From positions 1 to 27,747 of IMG/VR virus record IMGVR_UViG_3300023196_003206: a stretch of 27,747 nt of DNA. One strand, given 5' to 3'. Under the pieces are notes generated by a model that saw only the letters and a program-made list of their open reading frames with translations, was not told the DNA's origin and made no database searches. Below are positions 1-4,501 of this stretch, one piece after another; position 1 is the first letter of the stretch; each line of letters opens with the position of its first letter. The translations under genes were made by a program, and so were the position numbers. The DNA is from a virus.

Positions 1-48
1 AGGGGTATACGCAGGGCTGGTTAAAGCGGTTTTGGGGCTACTCTTCAT
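1..48 (-). CDS. start of an unidentified gene, cut by the window edge
   Basis: Only the first 16 codons are visible (MKSSPKTALTSPAYTP), and the frame is open to the window edge. The start is supported by a strong Shine-Dalgarno sequence, AAGGAG, six bases upstream of the ATG at 48. It follows the stop of the preceding small membrane-protein gene by 15 bases in the same direction, so it continues the same minus-strand operon. The visible residues are polar, with Ser, Thr and Pro; no function can be given. Confidence 0.6.
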   Translation of the reverse strand, partial: MKSSPKTALTSPAYTP

Positions 49-63
49 GTTCTTCTCCTTGGG

Positions 64-228
64 TTAAATAAAATATTCATCGGTGAGTTCACGGCAGATT
101 TTCCACCCAAATACAACGGCGTCATAAATTAGAAACGAAACCGCTCCCAGAAGGATAAAGGGGGACAATAAAGTGTAAGCGCACACTGCGCGTGCGATTC
201 TAAGTGCTCTTTTCATTAGTCTTTTCAT
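64..228 (-). CDS. small single-pass membrane protein
   Basis: Encodes about 54 residues: a very basic N-terminus (MKRLMKRALRIAR) followed by one hydrophobic segment at roughly residues 15-40, then a short polar tail. That predicts one inner-membrane helix with the basic end in the cytoplasm. The start at 228 is preferred over the upstream in-frame ATG at 249 because AGGAG lies seven bases before it; the ATG at 249 lies inside the upstream gene with no comparable site. It overlaps the upstream gene by 29 bases. Function is unknown: small phage membrane proteins may be lysis accessories or host-takeover factors, but nothing here decides between them. A holin role is possible but unsupported, since a better holin candidate lies at 24906-25403. 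Confidence 0.55.
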   Translation of the reverse strand: MKRLMKRALRIARAVCAYTLLSPFILLGAVSFLIYDAVVFGWKICRELTDEYFI

Positions 229-454
229 TAGTATTCTCCTTGATTTCATCAGTTATGGCTAGGTAGGCCTTTAGACGCTTTACGCGTTGTTTGTTGTACG
301 TGACCAGTGCCTGTGCGTACTCCACCGAAGTTTCGGCGCGCAGGAGCTCATGCTCAGCCTGCGTCAGTTCTTTTGCGGTAATCTGTGCAGGGGTCATGCC
401 CTTTACCATTGTGGTAAGGCCCTTGCATAGTCCACTAAACATCAAAGCAAACAT
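200..454 (-). CDS. hypothetical coiled-coil protein
   Basis: Encodes up to 84 residues. After a short hydrophobic start it becomes a charged helical segment rich in Ala, Glu, Leu and Lys (about residues 22-70), likely a short coiled coil, and ends with a repeated Asn-Glu-Lys-Thr/Ser polar tail. The start is uncertain: the ATG at 454 follows the upstream stop by five bases, consistent with translational coupling, but has no strong Shine-Dalgarno sequence, and internal Met codons at residues 5, 16 and 20 are alternatives. No family is recognised. Confidence 0.45.
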   Translation of the reverse strand: MFALMFSGLCKGLTTMVKGMTPAQITAKELTQAEHELLRAETSVEYAQALVTYNKQRVKRLKAYLAITDEIKENTNEKTNEKST

Positions 455-459
455 TGAGC

Positions 460-789
460 TTAGTCTTGCCGCTTAAGCATCAAGACGGCCCCGGCCACTG
501 CTTCTTGGACGCCGCCCACCAATCTGGCGGTCATGTTCACTGCTCGCGCGTGATCCGGCTCCATGCCAATGGTAATAAGTTTCAACGTAGAAGCTATCTC
601 ACCCAGTCGCACAAGTGCAAGCTCAATAGCCTTGATCCGTGGGTCATGGCTTAGGGGGTTGTAATCGTGCTCATCTGGTGCAGGGGGCACGGGCAAAAAG
701 GGTTCAGGCTGCCACTGGTTTTTGCGTGGGCGACCGGGGCCGCGTTTCACTGCAATGGGCTTAGCTTGGGGTTTGATTTTCGATGCCAT
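460..789 (-). CDS. hypothetical protein with an AT-hook-like motif
   Basis: Encodes 109 residues. The basic N-terminus carries KRGPGRPRK at about residues 15-23, with the GRP core typical of AT-hook minor-groove DNA-binding motifs, followed by a Pro-rich linker and a helical C-terminal half (about residues 50-105). The start is well supported: AAGGAG lies seven bases before the ATG. It overlaps the end of the upstream gene by 29 bases. A DNA-associated role is inferred from the motif alone. It might bind phage or host DNA, or tether another protein. No specific phage family is recognised. Confidence 0.6.
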   Translation of the reverse strand: MASKIKPQAKPIAVKRGPGRPRKNQWQPEPFLPVPPAPDEHDYNPLSHDPRIKAIELALVRLGEIASTLKLITIGMEPDHARAVNMTARLVGGVQEAVAGAVLMLKRQD

Positions 790-1264
790 TTTTTATCTCC
801 TTGGGGTTTATGGTAATCATCTTTCCGACTATCCGCTCTTTGTTCACCAGTGCGATGGCTCTTTCCATGTCTTTCACGGTAATGACTTCCATCTGCGCGT
901 CGTGAAGCTCAAGCAGCTCATTCAATGCCGTGATTTGTGGCCCACGGCATATGAATTTTTGATCTGCAGCTCCTCGCCTGCAGACATCTAGCAGGGCCTC
1001 TCGCCCGTTGTTCATGTACTCTTTAAATTGTGTTCCAAATCCCATGCGCAGTAAGGCATGAACAACGTTATTCATGCTAATGAGGTTGTCCATATCGCTC
1101 TTCTCGGCTTTTTCCATGATAAGGGCCTGCATTGCCAGAGCATTTTTTATCTTGAGGTCGATTAGGAAATCGTCGTGCAGGGCCACCGGCTTCATGCTCT
1201 CGATTGTGTAGCCGACAGGATCCACAAGCACCGGGCGTGGCCGGTATTTAGAGCGCTTACGCAT
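761..1264 (-). CDS. conserved-looking phage protein of unknown function
   Basis: Encodes 167 residues, soluble and mostly helical with no signal or membrane segment. The N-terminus is basic (RKRSKYRPRP), followed by a helical region containing AMQALIMEKAEKSD and a segment with GREALLDVCRRG near the middle. The start overlaps the upstream stop by eight bases (ATGCGTAA), and no strong Shine-Dalgarno sequence is seen, so translation is probably coupled. I do not recognise a named domain. Its place in a run of small early genes suggests an accessory role rather than a virion component. Confidence 0.6.
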   Translation of the reverse strand: MRKRSKYRPRPVLVDPVGYTIESMKPVALHDDFLIDLKIKNALAMQALIMEKAEKSDMDNLISMNNVVHALLRMGFGTQFKEYMNNGREALLDVCRRGAADQKFICRGPQITALNELLELHDAQMEVITVKDMERAIALVNKERIVGKMITINPKEIKNGIENQTPS

Positions 1265-1439
1265 TTTTAAAAATTGGTGCCCATTTGGTTTTGGGCTCCG
1301 CTGCGTGCTTGATGTAGAAGTGGATCAGGTGGTCAAACGTCTGCACGTAACTCATCCTTACCCCGGTCTGTGCCTCAATCACATCCCTGATCTTGTCTAC
1401 GTTGGCGTCTACAAGAATTGTTATTCGTTTGGTGCTCAT
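1257..1439 (-). CDS. small protein with ribbon-helix-helix-like pattern
   Basis: Encodes 60 residues. The pattern is a short strand (KRITILVDANV), a helix, a turn near TGVRMSY, and a second helix (FDHLIHFYIKH), which resembles an Arc/CopG-type ribbon-helix-helix fold. The match is by secondary-structure pattern only. The start shares ATGA with the stop of the cell-wall hydrolase gene upstream, and its own stop overlaps the next gene by eight bases, so the three are translationally linked. If the fold is right it would be a second DNA-binding regulator in this operon; otherwise it is hypothetical. Confidence 0.5.
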   Translation of the reverse strand: MSTKRITILVDANVDKIRDVIEAQTGVRMSYVQTFDHLIHFYIKHAAEPKTKWAPIFKNA

Positions 1440-1879
1440 AATTTTCTTTTCGGGTATTTATAAAAAACGTGGAAACCTATGACTTCAGTCAGTTCTAAAT
1501 TAGCCGCCCATGATGGATACACCGCTATCGTGTGATAGTGCGTAGACTTGCGCGTGTTATCCCTCAGCCTTCCTGCAATTGCCTTAGACACGACACGCTT
1601 CACGTCCGCTGTGTACGGCACACGCCTTGGGTCCCTCACTTTGTGGTTGTTGGCCCAGCTGAACTGTTTGTCTTGGTAAACCACCTGACAAATTGTGTTT
1701 GGCCATCGCTTATCTTTCACACGATTAAGCACCACATTTGCCACCGCCCTAATGCCTGCCAAATTCTCGCCTCTTGCCTCGTAGTGCAAAGTGTCCGCCA
1801 AGCACTTTGCCTGCTTGTTATACGGAACCGCAGCAGCGGTCATTGGTAGCAGCAGAAGGACTAGGGGCCACCTAGCCAT
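1436..1879 (-). CDS. exported SleB-type cell-wall hydrolase
   Basis: Encodes 147 residues of the SleB-like peptidoglycan hydrolase family (Hydrolase_2). The conserved block LHYEARGE at residues 31-38 includes the expected catalytic Glu34; further family features are NVVLNRV, the FSWA segment near 73 and STHYHT near 112, followed by the PSWA block. Residues 1-17 (MARWPLVLLLLPMTAAA) form a signal peptide with a likely cleavage after AAA, so the enzyme should reach the periplasm through Sec without a holin. The start at 1879 is chosen over in-frame ATGs at 1939 and 1924 because it begins exactly at the signal peptide, has AGCAGG just upstream and overlaps the previous stop by eight bases. It lies far from the holin-lysozyme pair, so it may be a second lysis enzyme or act during infection. 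Whether it is cleaved or membrane-held is not certain. Confidence 0.85.
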   Translation of the reverse strand: MARWPLVLLLLPMTAAAVPYNKQAKCLADTLHYEARGENLAGIRAVANVVLNRVKDKRWPNTICQVVYQDKQFSWANNHKVRDPRRVPYTADVKRVVSKAIAGRLRDNTRKSTHYHTIAVYPSWAANLELTEVIGFHVFYKYPKRKL

Positions 1880-2150
1880 TGCCTGCTGATGCCGTCGTGC
1901 ATCGGAATAGGTGCGCACAGTCATCACAGCACCGCTCAATCCTTACGTGGCCGCCTAGGTATGAGCCAAAGCAGATGGGTGTTCCCGAGGCCGCCTCCCC
2001 TTCATCCTGCAGGAATTCATCCTGATCCTCAGGGCACATTTGAGCAAACGTTTCAAAGTGGTTTTCACCACAACAACTAAACGACACCTTTGCCGTGCCG
2101 CAGTAGCAGCAGTACTCAGTGCTGTCTTCCATCCATTCATCTTTGGTCAT
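1872..2150 (-). CDS. Cys-rich putative metal-binding protein
   Basis: Encodes 92 residues. Cysteines cluster near the N-terminus (CCYCG at 14-18, CCGENHF at 26-32) and near the C-terminus (CCDDC at 74-78 and RC at 83-84). The spacing suggests one or two zinc sites, with His31 as a possible ligand. Between them is an acidic stretch (EDQDEFLQDEGE). The start at 2150 is preferred over the upstream in-frame ATG at 2198 because GGAGG lies seven bases before it, and the stop of the upstream gene is one base away. No named family is recognised. A nucleic-acid or protein-binding role is plausible but not shown. Confidence 0.65.
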   Translation of the reverse strand: MTKDEWMEDSTEYCCYCGTAKVSFSCCGENHFETFAQMCPEDQDEFLQDEGEAASGTPICFGSYLGGHVRIERCCDDCAHLFRCTTASAGNG

Positions 2151-2151
2151 T

Positions 2152-2406
2152 TCATCCCTCCATGTATTCAAAAATAGCTTCTTGGATGTTTTCCTCATCT
2201 TGGGCAGTTATCTTTTTTTCTAGCCAAGGGGCCCGGCGGCCACGGCTGTCAAGGATTTCAAAATCCCCCGTCCCACCTTCTGCCGGGTAGCAGTCCTCAG
2301 GAGGGCCGCTAATATATGCCGGTTGATACCTCTCGTAATCAACAACACCTATTAAGCAGGGGATGCCCGCAACACGGGCTTCAATCTCAGCAATGTACGT
2401 TTTCAT
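2152..2406 (-). CDS. hypothetical protein
   Basis: Encodes 84 residues starting MKTYIAEIEARVAGIPCL. It looks like a compact alpha/beta protein with an acidic C-terminal helix (AQDEENIQEAIFEYMEG). The start at 2406 is preferred because it shares ATGA with the stop of the upstream gene; the longer reading to 2499 would add a basic Arg/Gly/His stretch that is plainly the shadow of the gene in the other frame. No signal, membrane segment or recognisable motif. Function unknown. Confidence 0.6.
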   Translation of the reverse strand: MKTYIAEIEARVAGIPCLIGVVDYERYQPAYISGPPEDCYPAEGGTGDFEILDSRGRRAPWLEKKITAQDEENIQEAIFEYMEG

Positions 2407-2573
2407 GCCTTGACCTTGAGAGCGTCTTCGTCGATGTCGTCCGAATACAGGCTGATGCGGACCACGCCATCCGCCGTGCGGATGACCAGCTCTCGCCACA
2501 TGTGGTTTTCGCTCTCGTGCTGGGGGTCCAGCTCAATGCTGGTGACTTTTCGGATGTCTAGGGTAACTTCCAT
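2403..2573 (-). CDS. hypothetical small beta-rich protein
   Basis: Encodes 56 residues starting MEVTLDIRKVTSIELDP, with alternating hydrophobic residues that suggest several beta strands and an acidic C-terminal part (YSDDIDEDAL). The start at 2573 is preceded by CAGAAAGAGAGAAAGAA, the purine-rich leader shared with several other genes here (see findings); a longer reading to 2615 would ignore that signal. The gap before it (2574-2629) carries a direct repeat. Function unknown. Confidence 0.55.
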   Translation of the reverse strand: MEVTLDIRKVTSIELDPQHESENHMWRELVIRTADGVVRISLYSDDIDEDALKVKA

Positions 2574-2604
2574 TTCTTTCTCTCTTTCTGGGATTAAGGG
2601 CGTC

Positions 2605-2624
2605 ACGTATCGCATGACGTATCG
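2605..2624. repeat. short direct repeat in an intergenic gap
   Basis: The octamer ACGTATCG occurs at 2605-2612 and 2617-2624, twelve bases apart start to start, inside the 56-base gap between two minus-strand genes. A regulator-binding role is a guess from position and spacing. No promoter hexamers with good spacing were found beside it. Confidence 0.35.
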
Positions 2625-2629
2625 TAATT

Positions 2630-2857
2630 CTATTGCATTTTCTTCTGATCTGTCAACATTTGCAGATATTCCACTATTGCATCAATTGAAAAAGTGTTTC
2701 CAAAGCTTATTTCCTGCAGCTCCCCCCATGTCTCTTGGTCATCTTTCACCATGACGGGACCGAACAGCTGGTATTCGATGCCTGCCATTTTGATAGTGAC
2801 CTGCTGTAGCATGATGGGTGGGAGCCGGTTACCTGCCCATTGGGTTTTTACAGCCAT
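2630..2857 (-). CDS. hypothetical protein
   Basis: Encodes 75 residues with a beta-rich first half (MLQQVTIKMAGIEYQLFGPVM) and a helical second half ending DAIVEYLQMLTDQKKMQ. The start at 2857 has AGAGG about six bases upstream and overlaps the diphosphohydrolase-like gene by 29 bases; an internal Met at residue 16 is an alternative. No motif is recognised. Its overlap with the nucleotide-metabolism candidate implies co-expression only. Confidence 0.55.
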   Translation of the reverse strand: MAVKTQWAGNRLPPIMLQQVTIKMAGIEYQLFGPVMVKDDQETWGELQEISFGNTFSIDAIVEYLQMLTDQKKMQ

Positions 2858-3143
2858 CTGATGCCTCTGAGTTGACAGTTAATACAAACATCAAGGAGCA
2901 AATGGCATGAGCAAGGTGAGGAAGCCCGCTCTCTGGGTCGTATTCCTCCCCTTGCAAGTATGCGCTCATGTGCCGCAAAGCTGCCGCAGGATAGCGCTCA
3001 TCAGCGTGATCCACCCTGCGCCAGTTGTCAGGGCTATATTTACTTGCCCCGTACGTCAAAACTCGAACAACGTCATCTAATGCACGAAACGGCACAAGGT
3101 CGTAGCGCATTTTTTCCTGATCATTTTTTATTCCGGTTTCCAT
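2829..3143 (-). CDS. dATP/dGTP diphosphohydrolase-like protein (DUF5664/MazZ-type)
   Basis: Encodes 104 residues with the block order I associate with the DUF5664 (dATP/dGTP diphosphohydrolase N-terminal) family. K11 and RYDLVP are near the N-terminus, LTYGASKYSPDNW is at 29-41, ALRHMSAYLQGEE is at 55-67, and DPESGLPHLAHA is at 69-80. The conserved Asp, Glu and His residues in the last two blocks are likely metal or nucleotide ligands, in an all-alpha fold related to MazG-type pyrophosphatases. The expected reaction is hydrolysis of dGTP or dATP to the monophosphate plus pyrophosphate. The best-known members act in 2-aminoadenine (Z) synthesis, but relatives also occur in phages with ordinary DNA. 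The start has AAGAGG about eight bases upstream. No PurZ or DatZ gene is in this window. Confidence 0.7.
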   Translation of the reverse strand: METGIKNDQEKMRYDLVPFRALDDVVRVLTYGASKYSPDNWRRVDHADERYPAAALRHMSAYLQGEEYDPESGLPHLAHAICSLMFVLTVNSEASDGCKNPMGR

Positions 3144-3153
3144 TTTTTGCCTC

Positions 3154-3390
3154 TTACACAGGCTTTTGCGGGTCGACCAGAAATTTATAGCCCCCTATCC
3201 CAGACAGGTACTCTGTCTCATATGGAAGGCATTCTGTCCACTGGCGGGTGTTGCCCTCGGCGTTGTCATTTAGCACTTCCGGGGGGTCTATATAAGGGGC
3301 CACCGCATGTGTCTCACCGCACAATGTGCACACTAGGGTGGGGCCAATCGGGTCGCCCAGATAAGAGGGTTTTGGGAACGAATCAGTCAT
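3154..3390 (-). CDS. hypothetical protein with one CxxC pair
   Basis: Encodes 78 residues. A CTLCGETHAV segment near residue 21 contains a CxxC pair followed by a His, which could hold a metal but lacks an obvious second Cys pair. The rest is polar and rich in Pro, Gly and Tyr, suggesting a small, mostly extended protein. The start is well supported by AAGGAG about seven bases upstream. Not recognised. Confidence 0.6.
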   Translation of the reverse strand: MTDSFPKPSYLGDPIGPTLVCTLCGETHAVAPYIDPPEVLNDNAEGNTRQWTECLPYETEYLSGIGGYKFLVDPQKPV

Positions 3391-3416
3391 GAAATACTCC
3401 TTTTTGGGGGTGTGGT

Positions 3417-3620
3417 TTATCGTAGCAAACTTTGAGTGTGAGACTTCTGTAATTGTGAGAGCTGCAGCTTGCAGCTCTCAAATTCTAAGTGAGTACGGGC
3501 CCACTCAAGTCTCCATGTTCTTAACGCTTCTATTCGATCCGAAGCTATAAAAAGCGCCTCTTTTACTTCCTCGTTATCTGAAAGGGACGCAACAGTTTTT
3601 AAATAGTCCGTGTAGGTCAT
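3417..3620 (-). CDS. hypothetical helical protein
   Basis: Encodes 67 residues, almost entirely helical, with heptad-like Leu/Ala spacing through ALRTWRLEWARTHLEFE and a Leu/Gln-rich C-terminus (KLQLSQLQ). A short coiled coil is likely. The start follows the upstream stop by three bases and lacks a strong Shine-Dalgarno sequence, so translation is probably coupled to the previous gene. Function unknown. Confidence 0.5.
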   Translation of the reverse strand: MTYTDYLKTVASLSDNEEVKEALFIASDRIEALRTWRLEWARTHLEFESCKLQLSQLQKSHTQSLLR

Positions 3621-3623
3621 TTA

Positions 3624-3878
3624 TTAGCCCATCCAGAAAAGACGCAAAAACCTTTTCCACAGCGGCACCATGGCCCGTGTTCCTTGGATTTCGCGCAGGT
3701 AGTCGTTGCCATCCCACGATCTTTCAGTGCGATGGCTTAGTGCATCCTGCAGCAGGCGTATTTCCCGTAATGCAGCGTCTCGCTGCCCCCGGTATTCTTC
3801 TGCTCGGGCTTGCCAGTGAACAATACATGCTTTCATTGCTGCTTCGCTAAGTTGTATTACAGCGCCGTTACTGATCAT
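3624..3878 (-). CDS. hypothetical helical protein
   Basis: Encodes 84 residues from the ATG at 3878, chosen because GAGGAG lies about eight bases upstream; the longer in-frame start at 3899 is inside the upstream gene without such a site. The centre (about residues 15-50) is a charged helix, ARAEEYRGQRDAALREIRLL, likely a coiled coil. The C-terminus is basic and aromatic (LWKRFLRLFWMG) and could touch the membrane. It overlaps the upstream gene by 11 bases. Function unknown. Confidence 0.55.
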   Translation of the reverse strand: MISNGAVIQLSEAAMKACIVHWQARAEEYRGQRDAALREIRLLQDALSHRTERSWDGNDYLREIQGTRAMVPLWKRFLRLFWMG

Positions 3879-4098
3879 CACGTGTCTCCTCGATTTCATC
3901 CTCTAAGGAAATGATCTCAGACTCTGACAGCGAGGGGAGGATATTTGCCCTGCGCTTAACCCGGGAGGCGTCTGGATCACTTTGAACGGAAAATACTCCG
4001 GTGATATCAATTTGCCGAGGCAAATCATCTTCTGCAGGCAGGACCGTGTATTTAACCTCTATTTCAAGGCTTAAATGTGTTCTATGCGCGCGAGACAT
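3868..4098 (-). CDS. hypothetical protein
   Basis: Encodes 76 residues from the ATG at 4098, which begins inside the end of the upstream regulator gene (17-base overlap) with GGAG about ten bases before it. The first half has alternating hydrophobics suggesting beta strands (THLSLEIEVKYTVLP); the second half is highly acidic (SESEIISLEDEIEETRDD). No motif is recognised. Its position directly behind the ribbon-helix-helix gene suggests early expression. Confidence 0.5.
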   Translation of the reverse strand: MSRAHRTHLSLEIEVKYTVLPAEDDLPRQIDITGVFSVQSDPDASRVKRRANILPSLSESEIISLEDEIEETRDDQ

Positions 4099-4336
4099 GA
4101 GTAGGTTTCTCCGCTTGTTGCTGTTCCCAAAGTTTCTTTTTGAACTCTCGTTCAATCAGATCCATCGCGGCTTGGCCAATGGGGGTCTCGTTTAAGTCGG
4201 CAAGTTCACGCAGCATGGCGTAATGTTCGGACCGGATGGTAAGCGTGGTCCACGGCGTGTTCCGCTGGGACGGTGACTTAGGGGTCTTGTGGCCTTCCGG
4301 CGTGGGCTTTCGGCGTTTTCCGTAAATCGCTGGCAT
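4082..4336 (-). CDS. ribbon-helix-helix DNA-binding protein
   Basis: Encodes 84 residues. A basic, disordered N-terminus (about residues 7-28) precedes a ribbon-helix-helix pattern: strand TTLTIRS at about 30-36, first helix HYAMLRELADLNE, a turn at TPIG, and a second helix QAAMDLIEREFKKKL ending near 69. Such proteins form dimers that insert the paired strands into the DNA major groove and usually act as repressors. The start has AGAAAGGAG upstream. It is the first gene of the small-gene operon, just behind a candidate promoter, a typical position for an autoregulator. The fold call is fairly good; its target is unknown. Confidence 0.7.
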   Translation of the reverse strand: MPAIYGKRRKPTPEGHKTPKSPSQRNTPWTTLTIRSEHYAMLRELADLNETPIGQAAMDLIEREFKKKLWEQQQAEKPTHVSRA

Positions 4337-4367
4337 TTCGTTCTCCTTTCTAATAAAAACAGGCTTT

Positions 4368-4396
4368 AGTGTATCTTATATATACCTAGCAGGCAA
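4368..4396 (-). promoter_or_regulatory. candidate sigma70-type promoter of the small-gene operon
   Basis: On the minus strand TTGCCT (4391-4396) is followed after exactly 17 bases by TACACT (4368-4373), with AT-rich TATATATA in the spacer. It sits directly downstream of the polymerase terminator and about 30 bases before the ribbon-helix-helix start codon. TACACT also occurs on both strands of the divergent region near 11148. Confidence 0.5.
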
Positions 4397-4403
4397 GGTC
4401 AGG

Positions 4404-4438
4404 CGAAAAAAAACCGGTAAGGAGTAACCCTTACCGGT
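4404..4438 (-). terminator. intrinsic terminator after the DNA polymerase gene
   Basis: A perfect 10-bp stem (ACCGGTAAGG with CCTTACCGGT, 4413-4438) with a six-base loop is followed on the minus strand by eight T residues (4406-4413). This is a standard Rho-independent terminator. It ends the primase-helicase-polymerase transcript and insulates the small-gene operon. Confidence 0.88.
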
Positions 4439-4455
4439 AGGACTTAACCAAAGGA

Positions 4456-4482
4456 GGCAGGCCCGGCAACAATGGGCCTGCC
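4456..4482. other. second stem-loop between polymerase stop and terminator
   Basis: A perfect 9-bp GC-rich stem (GGCAGGCCC at 4456-4464, GGGCCTGCC at 4474-4482) with a nine-base loop. No T-run follows on either strand, so it is not itself a classic terminator. It may protect the 3' end of the transcript or assist the terminator 18 bases further on. Confidence 0.65.
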
Positions 4483-4501
4483 CTTCAACTATAGCGCGAA
4501 A

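Noticed and set aside
1879-1939. Longer start for the SleB-type hydrolase
   Set aside because: The extra 20 residues would bury the signal peptide behind a polar stretch and overlap far into the upstream gene.
2406-2499. Longer start giving an Arg/Gly/His-rich N-terminus to the 2152-2406 protein
   Set aside because: That segment overlaps the upstream gene in another frame and lacks a ribosome-binding site; the ATGA-coupled start is better.
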